A stretch of DNA of 64,000 nucleotides from NCBI RefSeq assembly GCF_021432385.1, contig NZ_JAEACT010000002.1, forward strand, positions 1,631,501 through 1,695,500, written 5' to 3'. Shown here in pieces: positions 1 to 9,419 of this stretch (the stretch's first letter is position 1; every line of letters begins with the position of its first letter). This DNA is from Clostridium hydrogenum. GTDB lineage: Bacteria > Bacillota > Clostridia > Clostridiales > Clostridiaceae. Under the pieces are notes generated by a model. The model worked only from the letters and a program-made list of their open reading frames with translations, had not been told where the DNA came from and searched no databases. A program made the translations under genes and the position numbers.

Positions 1-786
1 TTTATGGATTACACTACTTTTCCTTCTTCAAGCATATTTTATATAGGTGTAAATTGTAAAGATCCAAAGTTTAGTGATAAAAGAGTACGTCAAGCTCTTG
101 AATATGGCTTAAACAGAGAACAAATGGCTAAGTCAGTGTTTAAGGGAAATGCATATATAATAAATGAACCACAATCTAAAGCACATGCATCATACACAAA
201 CGATGTTAATCAATATAAATACAATGTTGATAAAGCCAATAAACTACTTGATGAGGCAGGATGGAAAAAAGGTTCTGATGGGATAAGAGAAAAAGATGGC
301 AAGAAATTTATAATTCATTTAATGTCATCATCAACTAATGCTGCACATAAATTAGAAATACCAATTATAAAAGCAAACTATAAGTTGCTTGGAATAGATG
401 TTGAACCACAGCTTATGGATCTTAATACTCTTTTAAGTAAGACAGATGAAAAAGATTTTGAAGCATATTTAATGGGAACCTCATTAGGCGCTGATGCATT
501 ATCTTCAGATTTAGCAGCAAATTTTAAAACGGGAGCTCCAAGTAATAATATGTCATATTCAAATTCAAAGGTAGATGAGCTTATAGCACAAGCTTATGCA
601 GAAAAAGATGAAGGAAAGAAGACAGCTATAGAGCAAAAAATATATAAAATTATTAATGAAGATTTGCCATTTATATTTACTTATCAGCCACAAACAGTAT
701 GGGCAAGCAGTGCTAGAGTAAGCGGAATTAAATTCTTACCTTATAATTCTTATGCTCACTATTTATTTAAAGCTGAAGTAAAGTAG
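1..786 (+). CDS. oppA: Peptide ABC transporter substrate-binding protein, C-terminal part (5' end outside window)
   Basis: This is the C-terminal 261 residues of an extracellular solute-binding protein of family 5 (OppA/DppA type). The frame is open to base 1, so the signal peptide and first lobe lie upstream. The stretch VRQALEYGLNREQMAKSVF (about residues 30-48) is typical of the family, where helices of lobe II precede the hinge. The C-terminal part returns to lobe I. It would be lipid-anchored outside the membrane and deliver peptides to the permeases encoded 15 bases downstream. Because the cluster downstream degrades muropeptides, murein peptides or muropeptides are the likely ligand. 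That is inferred from context, since the binding pocket cannot be read. The ATG at 4 is only the first internal Met, not a start. Confidence 0.9.
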   Translation, partial: FMDYTTFPSSSIFYIGVNCKDPKFSDKRVRQALEYGLNREQMAKSVFKGNAYIINEPQSKAHASYTNDVNQYKYNVDKANKLLDEAGWKKGSDGIREKDGKKFIIHLMSSSTNAAHKLEIPIIKANYKLLGIDVEPQLMDLNTLLSKTDEKDFEAYLMGTSLGADALSSDLAANFKTGAPSNNMSYSNSKVDELIAQAYAEKDEGKKTAIEQKIYKIINEDLPFIFTYQPQTVWASSARVSGIKFLPYNSYAHYLFKAEVK

Positions 787-801
787 GAAGGAGAATTATA
801 A

Positions 802-1770
802 ATGTCACGATATATAGTGAAAAGATTACTACAAATGATTCCTATACTTCTAGGCGTTTCAATAATTATATTTCTAGTATTTTCACTTGCACCAGGAGAT
901 ATAGTTGACAACATGGGTGTAAACAGTCATATGAGTGCAGCAAAGGTGACTCAATTAAGGCATTTGTATCATCTTGATGAATCAAAACCAGTTCAGTATT
1001 TAAATTGGTTAAAAAATGCTTTAAGTGGTAATTTCGGATATTCACTAGATTATAGGCAAAGTGTAAGCACAGTTATTAAAAGCTATATATGGAATTCCTT
1101 TGCCCTCTCCTTTGCGGCATTTATAGTAGCAATACTTATTGCAATACCAATAGGAATTATATCTGCCACAAAGCAGTATTCTGTTTTTGATTCAGTTTTC
1201 ACAATATTAGCGCTTATAGGAATATCAATACCTTCATTCTTTACAGGTTTACTTCTTATAAAATGGTTATGCGTAGATCTTAAGTTGTTCCCGGTATCGG
1301 GAATGACTACTTCTGGTAGTAATGCTACAGGTGTAAAAAGAATAGGAGATATAGCTTATCACATGTTTTTGCCACTTGTTGTTTTAACCTTTGAGAGTGT
1401 TGCAAGCCTTATGAGGTATATGAGGACAAGTATGCTTGAGGTTATAAGGCAGGATTATATAGTAACAGCTAGAGCAAAGGGCTTGAAGGAAAGTATTGTT
1501 ATATATAAACATGCACTTAAAAATAGTTTGATTCCGGTAATAACAATACTTGGAATGTGGATACCAGGATTATTTTGTGGAGCTATAATAACAGAACAAA
1601 TATTTTCTTGGCCGGGAATTGGAAGAGTAGCACTTCAGGCAGTAAGTCATAGAGATTATCAATTACTTATGGGCTTCAATATGCTAATTGCAGTACTTAC
1701 TCTTCTTGGAAATTTGGTCGCAGACATTGCGTATGCAATTGTTGATCCTAGAATTAGACTTGAAGAATAG
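802..1770 (+). CDS. oppB: Peptide ABC transporter permease OppB
   Basis: Inner-membrane permease of 322 residues, usual length for OppB/DppB. It starts with the family-typical MSRYIVKRLLQMIPILLGVS followed by a first membrane helix and a large external loop. Five further helices fill residues 100-310. The cytoplasmic EAA-type coupling loop that docks on the ATPases is around TARAKGLKES (about residues 224-233). A GGAAGGAG ribosome site precedes ATG 802. It forms the translocation pore with the OppC protein encoded 3-12 bases downstream. Confidence 0.95.
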   Translation: MSRYIVKRLLQMIPILLGVSIIIFLVFSLAPGDIVDNMGVNSHMSAAKVTQLRHLYHLDESKPVQYLNWLKNALSGNFGYSLDYRQSVSTVIKSYIWNSFALSFAAFIVAILIAIPIGIISATKQYSVFDSVFTILALIGISIPSFFTGLLLIKWLCVDLKLFPVSGMTTSGSNATGVKRIGDIAYHMFLPLVVLTFESVASLMRYMRTSMLEVIRQDYIVTARAKGLKESIVIYKHALKNSLIPVITILGMWIPGLFCGAIITEQIFSWPGIGRVALQAVSHRDYQLLMGFNMLIAVLTLLGNLVADIAYAIVDPRIRLEE

Positions 1771-1782
1771 AAGGTGATTATA

Positions 1783-2703
1783 TTGGAAAGTAAAGTGAAT
1801 ATTAATACAAATCTGATAAACGCTGATGAAAGAATTATAAGCCCTTCAAGAATGGCTTGGAGGAGATTAAAAAAGAATAAACTTGCACTAATAGGAATGT
1901 GCATCCTTATATTCATGATTTTATTTTCAGTTTTGGGACCTGTAATATCTCCATATACTGCTGAAACTATGGATTATAATAATCCAACTATAGGTCCAAG
2001 TCTTAAACATTTGCTTGGAACAGATGAACTTGGCAGGGATGTACTTACAAGGCTTATGTATGCAGGAAGGATATCTTTATCAGTTGGAGTTGCTGCTGTT
2101 GTTGTTGAAATACTTGTTGGAAGTGTGCTTGGAGCCGTTTCTGGGTTTTATGGCGGAATAACCGATAGCATAATTATGAGAATAGCCGATATTTTTTTGT
2201 GTGTTCCATTTTTTCCAATATTAATTACCCTTTCAGCACTATTTAGTGATTTAAATATAAAAGCGCAATATAAAGTCCCCTTCTTAATGTTCATAATAGG
2301 AATACTTTCCTGGCCTGGACTAAGCCGTATTGTAAGGGGGCAAATACTTACTTTAAGAGAACAGGAGTTTATGCTTGCTACAAATTGCCTAGGACTTACG
2401 GATAGAAAAAAAATATTCAAACACCTTCTTCCAAATACAATTCCATCAATTATTGTGTCAGCTACTCTTAATATAGGTAGTGCAATATTAATAGAATCTT
2501 CCCTTAGTTTTTTGGGCTTAGGGGTTGTTCCTCCAACACCATCTTGGGGAAATATGGTTCAATCAGTAAGTGATTTATATAAACTAGAGCATTATCCATG
2601 GCTTTGGGTTCCAGCAGGTGTGTGTATACTTTTTACTGTTGTAGCTATAAATATTTTTGGTGATGGACTTAGGGATGCTCTAGATCCAAAGTCAAAAAGA
2701 TAG
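1783..2703 (+). CDS. oppC: Peptide ABC transporter permease OppC
   Basis: Second permease of the importer, about 306 residues. It has the OppC-type cytoplasmic N-terminus (SPSRMAWRRLKKNKLALIG), six predicted membrane helices, the GTDELGRDV segment and a coupling loop near ATNCLGLTDRKKIFKHLLPN. The frame opens at GTG 1774, but AAGGTGAT at 1771-1778 is the best ribosome site and is well spaced for TTG 1783, so I chose TTG. The three extra residues from GTG would not change the call. Confidence 0.93.
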   Translation: MESKVNINTNLINADERIISPSRMAWRRLKKNKLALIGMCILIFMILFSVLGPVISPYTAETMDYNNPTIGPSLKHLLGTDELGRDVLTRLMYAGRISLSVGVAAVVVEILVGSVLGAVSGFYGGITDSIIMRIADIFLCVPFFPILITLSALFSDLNIKAQYKVPFLMFIIGILSWPGLSRIVRGQILTLREQEFMLATNCLGLTDRKKIFKHLLPNTIPSIIVSATLNIGSAILIESSLSFLGLGVVPPTPSWGNMVQSVSDLYKLEHYPWLWVPAGVCILFTVVAINIFGDGLRDALDPKSKR

Positions 2704-2714
2704 GAGGACATAAA

Positions 2715-3692
2715 ATGGCAAAGGATTTGCTTGAAGTTAAAAATCTAAAAACCTATTTTCACACAGAAGAAGGAATAGTGAAGGCTATTGACGATATTAG
2801 TTTTAAAATTAAGGAAAAAGAAACTGTGGCAATAGTTGGAGAATCGGGCTGCGGGAAAAGCATGACTGCCATGTCTATAATGAGTTTAGTCCCAAAACCT
2901 ATAGGCAAAATAGAAGGTGGAGAAATAGTATTTAAAGGTGAAAATATGCTTGCTATGAGCAAAAATAAAATAAGGGATATAAGAGGAAATCAAATAGCTT
3001 TGATATTTCAAGAGCCTATGACTTCGTTGAATCCGGTTTTTACCATAGGATATCAAATAGAAGAGGTTTTAATATTACATAAAAAAATCGGCAAAAAGGA
3101 AGCTAAAGAAGAGGCTATAAAGCTTCTTTCAATGGTAAAAGTACCAAGAGCAGAAGAAATAATAAATTGCTATCCTTATGAGCTAAGTGGTGGAATGAGA
3201 CAAAGAGTTGTAATAGCTATGGCTATAGCGTGCAAACCCAAGCTTTTAATAGCAGATGAACCAACAACAGCGTTAGATGTTACTATTCAGGCGCAGATAT
3301 TGGATATTATGAGGGAGCTCAAAGAAAAGATAAATACATCTATTTTACTTATAACTCACGATTTAGGAGTAGTTGCTGAAATGGCAGATTATGTGGTTGT
3401 AATGTATTCAGGGAAAATAGTTGAAAAGGCGCCTGTTATGGAACTTTATGAAAATCCGAGACACCCGTATACTATAGGACTTTTAAAGTCAAAACCTGTA
3501 ATAAATAAACTTCAAAATGAATTATATTCTATTAAAGGGCAGGTTCCGAATCCATTAGCTATGCCAGAAGGATGTTATTTTAATCCAAGATGTAATATGG
3601 CAAAAGATATATGTAAAAAGAAGAAACCAAGCTTAAAAGAAGTTGGAGAAGGACACTATGTTTCATGCTGGCTTTATGAGGAGGGAAAATAA
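2715..3692 (+). CDS. oppD: Peptide ABC transporter ATP-binding protein OppD
   Basis: ATPase subunit of 325 residues. Walker A is GESGCGKS at residues 42-49, the ABC signature is LSGGMRQR, and Walker B is LLIADEPTTALD, followed by the H-loop THDLG. After the nucleotide-binding domain comes the oligopeptide-transporter C-terminal region with clustered cysteines (CYFNPRCNMAKDICKK), as is usual for OppD/DppD. AGGAGG at 2703-2708 gives a strong ribosome site. It pairs with the OppF protein encoded directly downstream. Confidence 0.96.
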   Translation: MAKDLLEVKNLKTYFHTEEGIVKAIDDISFKIKEKETVAIVGESGCGKSMTAMSIMSLVPKPIGKIEGGEIVFKGENMLAMSKNKIRDIRGNQIALIFQEPMTSLNPVFTIGYQIEEVLILHKKIGKKEAKEEAIKLLSMVKVPRAEEIINCYPYELSGGMRQRVVIAMAIACKPKLLIADEPTTALDVTIQAQILDIMRELKEKINTSILLITHDLGVVAEMADYVVVMYSGKIVEKAPVMELYENPRHPYTIGLLKSKPVINKLQNELYSIKGQVPNPLAMPEGCYFNPRCNMAKDICKKKKPSLKEVGEGHYVSCWLYEEGK

Positions 3693-4658
3693 TTGGAAGA
3701 GGCTGTTTTAAAAGTTAGACACTTAAAAAAATATTTTCCAATCAAAAGTGGGTTTTTTAGAAAAACTACGGGATATGTAAAGAGTGTTGATGATGTATCT
3801 TTTGATATTGGAAAAAATGAGATTATGGGATTAGTTGGTGAATCAGGCTGTGGTAAGACAACAACGGGTAGAACCATATTAAGGCTTATGGATAAAACAG
3901 ATGGAGAAGTTTTATATAATGGCAAGGATATTTTTAGCATGAATAAAAGCAGTATGCTTAAGATAAGACCTGAAATTCAAATGATATTTCAAGATCCATA
4001 TAGCTCATTAAATCCAAGAATGACAGTAGGAGAAATTGTTGGAGAAGCAGCAATAGATCATGGTATTTGCACCAAAAGTGAAATTGATGAAAGAGTTAAA
4101 GAAGTGATAACAGCATGTGGACTTGCTCCATACCATATAAAGAGATTTCCACACCAATTTTCTGGTGGTCAAAGGCAAAGGATAGGAATAGCTCGTGCAC
4201 TTATATTAAATCCTAAATTTATAGTTGCGGATGAACCTGTATCAGCACTAGATGTTTCTATACAGGCACAGATTATAAATTTACTTGTTAAACTTCAAAG
4301 AGAAAAAGGATTTTCTTGCCTTTTTATATCTCATGATCTTAGTGTTGTTGAATATATATGTCAAAAAGTTGGAGTTATGTATTTAGGAAGTATGGTTGAG
4401 CTTGCAAGTAAAGAAGAATTATTTAAAAATCCACTGCATCCATATACAAAAGCTCTTCTTTCAGCAGTTCCAGTACCGGACCCTAAATTTAAAAAAAATA
4501 GAATAATTTTAAAGGGAGATATTCCAAGTCCAGCAAATCCTCCAGCAGGATGTAAATTTCATACAAGATGTAATTATGCCACGGAGAGATGCTCAAAGGA
4601 AATTCCAGAGTATAAAGAAATTGATAAAAATCATTTTGTAGCATGTCATTTATATTAG
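3693..4658 (+). CDS. oppF: Peptide ABC transporter ATP-binding protein OppF
   Basis: Second ATPase, 321 residues. It shows Walker A GESGCGKTT, signature FSGGQRQR, Walker B FIVADEPVSALD and the C-terminal oligopeptide-transporter extension with CKFHTRCNYATERC. The TTG start at 3693 directly abuts the oppD stop, with the GAGGAGGG of the oppD 3' end as ribosome site, so translation is probably coupled. It completes the importer whose other parts lie upstream. Confidence 0.95.
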   Translation: MEEAVLKVRHLKKYFPIKSGFFRKTTGYVKSVDDVSFDIGKNEIMGLVGESGCGKTTTGRTILRLMDKTDGEVLYNGKDIFSMNKSSMLKIRPEIQMIFQDPYSSLNPRMTVGEIVGEAAIDHGICTKSEIDERVKEVITACGLAPYHIKRFPHQFSGGQRQRIGIARALILNPKFIVADEPVSALDVSIQAQIINLLVKLQREKGFSCLFISHDLSVVEYICQKVGVMYLGSMVELASKEELFKNPLHPYTKALLSAVPVPDPKFKKNRIILKGDIPSPANPPAGCKFHTRCNYATERCSKEIPEYKEIDKNHFVACHLY

Positions 4659-4661
4659 GGG

Positions 4662-4859
4662 GTGTTTATTATTAAATTTAAAAGTAATGAAAAAGAGGTT
4701 GCCATTGAAAATATACCTATTGAAAAAAGAAAAATCCGATTCAAAGATTTTTTAGCGTTGACTATTGCAGCTATTCAGATATTATTGCCTATTTTTTGTG
4801 CTATTTTCGCAGTTTTCGTATTACTATCTTTTTTAATTATGCACTTTTGGCTTAGATAG
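4662..4859 (+). CDS. Small membrane protein of unknown function
   Basis: 65 residues with a charged N-terminal half (about residues 1-28, rich in Lys and Glu) and one or two hydrophobic segments (about residues 29-62: FLALTIAAIQILLPIFCAIF and onward), ending in a short basic tail. I do not recognise a family. It sits between oppF (3 bases away) and the amiE-like gene (16 bases away), so it is an operon member and may be an accessory to the importer; that is inference. The start is odd. GTG 4662 overlaps the only ribosome site (AGGGGGTG, 4657-4664). The well-spaced codon is ATT 4671, and there is no other ATG, GTG or TTG in the N-terminal half. Confidence 0.6.
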   Translation: MFIIKFKSNEKEVAIENIPIEKRKIRFKDFLALTIAAIQILLPIFCAIFAVFVLLSFLIMHFWLR

Positions 4860-4875
4860 GGATGGAGTGAGTTTT

Positions 4876-5940
4876 ATGTTTATTAATACAGATAAGCTTA
4901 ATAGGGCTTTTGATCTTATAAAGAATGGAGTTTTAAAAGGAGATTTTCCAGGTGCAGTAGCAGCGGTGGGAAATAAAGCGGGCATAATAAAAGTAGAGAG
5001 CTTTGGAAACAGATGTTTATACCCAGAAAATTTACCTATGAATAAAGATACCGTGTTCGATTTAGCTTCTTTGACTAAGGTTGTCGCCACAAATACTTTA
5101 TTTATGCTTTTTTTAGAAAAGGGACTTATTTCAGTTTATGATAATGTAAACTATTATCTAAGTGAATTTAAAGGAAAAGATAAGGAGAATATAACCATAT
5201 TTAATCTGCTTACACATACTGCTGGCTTTGTACCTTTTAGAAATTTATATGAACTTTGCAGTAACTATAAGGATGCTATAAGTTATATATGTAAACTGGA
5301 GCTTGACTATAAACCTGGTACAAGATGTATATACAGTGATTTTAGTTATATTTTGCTTGGATATATACTTGAGAAAATAGGTGGTGCAAGACTTGATGTT
5401 TTGTGCAAAAAATACATTTTTGATCCTCTTAAAATGAAGAAAACGTCATTTAATCCTAAAGGCTCGAATATAGCCGCCACAGAAATCGATAGTAATACTA
5501 AAAAGCCTTTTATTGGGATATGCCATGATGAAAATGGAAGATTTTTTGATGGAATATCAGGTCATGCAGGATTATTTTCTAATATAGAGGACTTGTGTAA
5601 ATTTTCAAATATGCTTATAAATAAAGGAAATAATTTTATGTCCTATGCCTCTTTTAGAGCTATGACAACTAATCATACTTTAGGACTTGAAGATAACAGA
5701 GGCTATGGATGGTGTATTAAAGGAGATAAAAATTCTTTCATGGGAGATATAGCTTTAAAAGAAACCTTTGGACATACTGGATTTACAGGTACTTCCTTGT
5801 GGATTGATGTGAAGCATGAAGTATATGCAATACTTTTAACAAATAGAGTTCATCCTACAAGAGATAACAATAATATAATAAGGTTTAGAAGACTTTTTAG
5901 TAATTCAGTACTTGCATCACTTACGGAAAATAAATATTAA
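4876..5940 (+). CDS. amiE: AmiE-like serine hydrolase (beta-lactamase fold) of the muropeptide operon
   Basis: 354 residues of the beta-lactamase/transpeptidase-like fold. The nucleophile motif is S65-L-T-K68, the second motif is Y-S-D in CIYSDFSY, and a HTG motif (HTGFTG) replaces KTG, as in class C-like esterases. There is no signal peptide, so it is cytoplasmic. In Bacillus subtilis the homologous gene of the murQRP-amiE-nagZ-ybbC operon encodes an N-acetylmuramoyl-L-alanine amidase; the same position next to nagZ here supports that role, although substrate cannot be read from sequence. The frame extends to GTG 4867, but GGAGTGAG (4864-4871) fits ATG 4876, which I chose. Confidence 0.75.
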   Translation: MFINTDKLNRAFDLIKNGVLKGDFPGAVAAVGNKAGIIKVESFGNRCLYPENLPMNKDTVFDLASLTKVVATNTLFMLFLEKGLISVYDNVNYYLSEFKGKDKENITIFNLLTHTAGFVPFRNLYELCSNYKDAISYICKLELDYKPGTRCIYSDFSYILLGYILEKIGGARLDVLCKKYIFDPLKMKKTSFNPKGSNIAATEIDSNTKKPFIGICHDENGRFFDGISGHAGLFSNIEDLCKFSNMLINKGNNFMSYASFRAMTTNHTLGLEDNRGYGWCIKGDKNSFMGDIALKETFGHTGFTGTSLWIDVKHEVYAILLTNRVHPTRDNNNIIRFRRLFSNSVLASLTENKY

Positions 5941-5955
5941 GGTGGAGGAATTTAT

Positions 5956-7515
5956 ATGACTAATATAAAAAAGCTTCCTTTGGATATAAAAATAGGTCAA
6001 ATGATAATAGCTGGTTTTCCTTCAAAATACTACGATGGTAACATAGAAGAATTAATTGAGGATGAAAAAGTAGGAAATTTTATATTGTTTTCAGATAATA
6101 TAGGGGATAAAAATGAAGTAATAGAACTTACAAAAAGCATTCAGAGAAAACTTAAAGAGTACACAAAAATTCCAGGAATTATAGCAACTGATCAGGAAGG
6201 CGGTATGGTAACAAGAGTACACGACGGGGTTACTGTATTCCCTTCCAATATGTCGTTTGCAGCTGCAAATGAAGATAAGAGTACTTATAAAGAGGGAAAG
6301 ATAGAAGGAGAAGAACTTAGAGGACTTGGTATAAACATGAATATAGCACCGGTCCTAGATGTTAATTGTAACCCTAAGAATCCTGTTATTGGCTGTCGTT
6401 CTTATGGGGATGACCCTGAAAATGTTTCTGCACTTGGCATTGGGCTTATAAAAGGACTTAAAGAAAAAGGTGTAATTGCAGTTGCAAAACATTTTCCAGG
6501 CCATGGAGATACAGCTATGGACTCACATATTAGTTTGCCTGTAATTAATCATGATATTAAAAGACTTCAGAATGTTGAACTTTTACCCTTTAAAAATGCT
6601 ATTGAGGCAGGTGTTGATGCCATAATGTCGGCACATGTTCTTTTCCCAAAGGTAGAACCAGATAAAGTTCCAGCAACGCTATCAAGTAAGGTTCTTACGG
6701 GATTGCTAAGAAATAAAATGGCATTTAAAGGACTTATTATTACAGATTGTATGGAAATGAAAGCCATAGCAGATTTTTATGGAAGTGATAAAGCGGCGGT
6801 TAAAGCTATAATTGCTGGAGCAGATTTGATTTGTATATCTCACAGTAAAGATATTCAGAAAAAATGCATTAAGGCCATCAAAGAAGCTGTATTAAATGGT
6901 GAAATTCCGGAAGAAAGAATAGAAGAATCCGTTGAGAAAATACTTGAAATAAAGAAAAAGTATAATATTGAAGATAATTTTGAAAAAAAATCTTGCAGCA
7001 AAGGGAATAAAGTATTTGCGGATAAAATAAGCTGTAAGAGTATAACACTTTTAAAGGATGACAAAAATTTAATACCTCTTAAAGGAAAAGTGGTTTCTAT
7101 ATCCACAAAAGCAATTGCACTTACGGGTGCTGATGATAAAATTAAAATGGAAAAATCCTTTTGTCATAAATTAAATAGTAATTGTAAAGGTGTGGAATTT
7201 GAAATTCCTATGGAGCCAAATGATGAATTAATAGATAATATAGTAAAGAAATGCTTGGATGCAGATAGAATTGTAATAGGTATTTACAACGCTTCTGTAA
7301 ACAAAAATCAAGTTAAGCTTGTAGAAAAAATAAGTAAAGTAAATGCTAATATAATACTAGTATCTCTTAGAAATCCATATGATATTTTATATTTTAAAGA
7401 AATTTCAACATATATAAATGCTTATGAGTATACTGAGTTATCCATTGAAAGCACTATTAAGGTTTTAAAAGGTGAAGTAAAAGCACAAGGTATATCACCA
7501 GTTAAAATGAAATAA
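5956..7515 (+). CDS. nagZ: Cytoplasmic beta-N-acetylglucosaminidase NagZ (GH3)
   Basis: Glycoside hydrolase family 3 enzyme of 519 residues that removes GlcNAc from the non-reducing end of muropeptides. The NagZ loop KHFPGHGDTAMDSH (residues 178-191) carries the catalytic His/Asp dyad typical of this subfamily, and D264 in ITDCMEM is the nucleophile. Residues 350-519 form an extra C-terminal domain, as in Bacillus NagZ. Unlike the secreted Bacillus enzyme there is no signal peptide, so action is intracellular. GGTGGAGG at 5941-5948 is the ribosome site. C. acetobutylicum NagZ is known from the same gene neighbourhood. Confidence 0.93.
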   Translation: MTNIKKLPLDIKIGQMIIAGFPSKYYDGNIEELIEDEKVGNFILFSDNIGDKNEVIELTKSIQRKLKEYTKIPGIIATDQEGGMVTRVHDGVTVFPSNMSFAAANEDKSTYKEGKIEGEELRGLGINMNIAPVLDVNCNPKNPVIGCRSYGDDPENVSALGIGLIKGLKEKGVIAVAKHFPGHGDTAMDSHISLPVINHDIKRLQNVELLPFKNAIEAGVDAIMSAHVLFPKVEPDKVPATLSSKVLTGLLRNKMAFKGLIITDCMEMKAIADFYGSDKAAVKAIIAGADLICISHSKDIQKKCIKAIKEAVLNGEIPEERIEESVEKILEIKKKYNIEDNFEKKSCSKGNKVFADKISCKSITLLKDDKNLIPLKGKVVSISTKAIALTGADDKIKMEKSFCHKLNSNCKGVEFEIPMEPNDELIDNIVKKCLDADRIVIGIYNASVNKNQVKLVEKISKVNANIILVSLRNPYDILYFKEISTYINAYEYTELSIESTIKVLKGEVKAQGISPVKMK

Positions 7516-7535
7516 GTATGTGATGGGGTGAGTTT

Positions 7536-8456
7536 ATGGAATATGTAATAGGAATAGATGGTGGAGGAACTAAAACCCACATGAAAATTTCTGATTTAAA
7601 TTATAACATTATTGCAGAAGGCATTAAGGGACCGTCAAATATAAATTCCACATCAAAAGAAGAGGTTAAAAAAGTATTTCAGGAATTAATATGCGAAGGG
7701 GTAAAAGAAATAGGACAAAGTCTAGATAATTGCAATGCAATTTGTATTGGCACTGCTGGAGCAGATAGAGATGAAGACAAAGTTATAATTGAAAATATGA
7801 TAAAAGCTATAGGGTATAAAGGTAAAATTATAGTGGTTAACGATGCTGAAATAGCTTTGGCTGGTGGTATTGGGAAAAGAAATGGAATTATAGTCATAAG
7901 TGGCACTGGATCAATTTGTTATGGAAGAACGGAGGAAGGAAAAAGCTGTCGTTCCGGTGGATGGGGACATATTATAGGCGATGAAGGAAGTGGATATGAC
8001 ATAGGAATAAGCGCCATAAAAGCAGCACTTAAAAGTTATGATGGCAGAGGTGAAAAAACTATACTTGAAACCAGTATTTTGAAGCATTTAGATTTAAAAT
8101 GCCATGAGGATTTAATAAATTATATATATAGAAGTGGTGCTGGTAAAAAGGAAATAGCAAAACTTACAAGGGTTGTAAATTCTGCATATAAAGCTGGTGA
8201 TGCTGTATCTAAAAGAATACTTAAGAGTGCAGCAAAGGAATTATTTTTAAGTGTGAAAGCTGTTGCATGTAAGCTTGAGCTTGGTGATAAAAATATATCA
8301 TTAACAACAACAGGTGGTGCTATTAACAATATTGAATATTTATATGATGAATTTAAAAATAGTATAAATGAAGTTTATCCTAAAATTAACCTAGTACATA
8401 TGAAAAATGATTCTGCCTTTGGTGCTGTAGTTATAGCGGCAGGGGAGTGTGATTAA
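7536..8456 (+). CDS. murK: N-acetylmuramic acid / N-acetylglucosamine kinase MurK
   Basis: 306-residue sugar kinase of the BadF/BadG ATPase family. The phosphate-1 motif is GIDGGGTKTHMKI near the N-terminus, phosphate-2 is SGTGSICYG, and GDEGSGYDIG is the family signature. A GG-A motif (TTGGAINN) lies near the C-terminus. In C. acetobutylicum the homologous enzyme next to nagZ was shown to phosphorylate MurNAc and GlcNAc at C6. The position between nagZ and glmA supports the same assignment here. The stop is directly followed by the glmA ATG, indicating coupled translation. Confidence 0.88.
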   Translation: MEYVIGIDGGGTKTHMKISDLNYNIIAEGIKGPSNINSTSKEEVKKVFQELICEGVKEIGQSLDNCNAICIGTAGADRDEDKVIIENMIKAIGYKGKIIVVNDAEIALAGGIGKRNGIIVISGTGSICYGRTEEGKSCRSGGWGHIIGDEGSGYDIGISAIKAALKSYDGRGEKTILETSILKHLDLKCHEDLINYIYRSGAGKKEIAKLTRVVNSAYKAGDAVSKRILKSAAKELFLSVKAVACKLELGDKNISLTTTGGAINNIEYLYDEFKNSINEVYPKINLVHMKNDSAFGAVVIAAGECD

Positions 8457-9419
8457 ATGGATTTTAAAAAAGTTAGTAATTTAGACATGATTGTAGAATT
8501 GTGGAACAGAAATATAGGAATTGTATATCCCATTGACTTAAAATTGCTTAAGCAAAATTATGAAAATGACAAACAAAATAAAAATATAATAGGTGCTTTT
8601 GAAAATGAAACTTTAGTAGGTTTTGTAATATACAAACAGTGGAGTTACAAAAGTGGAAATTTAAAGCCAAATAATGACATAGGATATATAAATTCCATTA
8701 TGGTTGATATAAATTATAGGAACCATGGTATAGGGGCTAAACTTTTAGATATGGCAGAAGGCAATTTAATTAGCTTGGGAGTTAAAACAATTCGTCTAGG
8801 TAGTGATACTTATCACTTTTTTCCCGGAATCCCATTAGAGTGTTTGTGTTCCAAGCAATTTTTTCTAAAAAGAAAATATAAAATTTCTGATAGTTTTTAT
8901 GATTTAATATGTGATATTTCCAAAATAAAATTTGAAAATGTTTATGAAAAAAAATATAATTTTGAAAAATACAAAGTTGAAACTTTAAAATTTGAGGATA
9001 GGGAAGGACTTATGCAGTGTCTTTACAAAAACTTTCCTGGAAGATGGTATGAAGAATTTGAAGAGTTCTTTCAGATAGGCATGGAAGATAGAGATGTGGT
9101 AGTTTTAAAGGATGAAGGCACTATAATAGGGTTTGCACATATATATGATAATAAAAGTAAATTCATAGGACCACCTATATATTGGAGACAACTTCTTGGT
9201 GAAAATTATGGTGGACTTGGTCCAATAGGCATAGATAAAGACTATAGAAAGTGTGGACTTGGTGTTTTTATACTTCATAAATCACTTGAAATATTGCAAA
9301 AAAGGCATGTAGATAAAATGGTCATAGATTGGACGGATACAGATATACTTGACTTTTATGGAAAATTTAATTTTATGCCTTGGAAGGAATATAAAAAGGC
9401 AACCAAAGAGGTCTTATAG
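8457..9419 (+). CDS. glmA: Tandem-GNAT glucosamine/glucosaminide N-acetyltransferase GlmA
   Basis: 320 residues forming two GNAT acetyltransferase domains, about residues 1-140 and 165-320. Both contain the acetyl-CoA loop region: VDINYRNHGIGAKLLD in the first, and IDKDYRKCGLGVFILHKSLE in the second. C. acetobutylicum GlmA, encoded next to murK, acetylates free glucosamine and glucosamine residues of glucosaminides, which lets NagZ and MurK act on de-N-acetylated murein fragments. Start and stop touch murK and namZ without gaps, so it is tightly embedded in the operon. The family is clear and the substrate follows from synteny. Confidence 0.82.
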   Translation: MDFKKVSNLDMIVELWNRNIGIVYPIDLKLLKQNYENDKQNKNIIGAFENETLVGFVIYKQWSYKSGNLKPNNDIGYINSIMVDINYRNHGIGAKLLDMAEGNLISLGVKTIRLGSDTYHFFPGIPLECLCSKQFFLKRKYKISDSFYDLICDISKIKFENVYEKKYNFEKYKVETLKFEDREGLMQCLYKNFPGRWYEEFEEFFQIGMEDRDVVVLKDEGTIIGFAHIYDNKSKFIGPPIYWRQLLGENYGGLGPIGIDKDYRKCGLGVFILHKSLEILQKRHVDKMVIDWTDTDILDFYGKFNFMPWKEYKKATKEVL

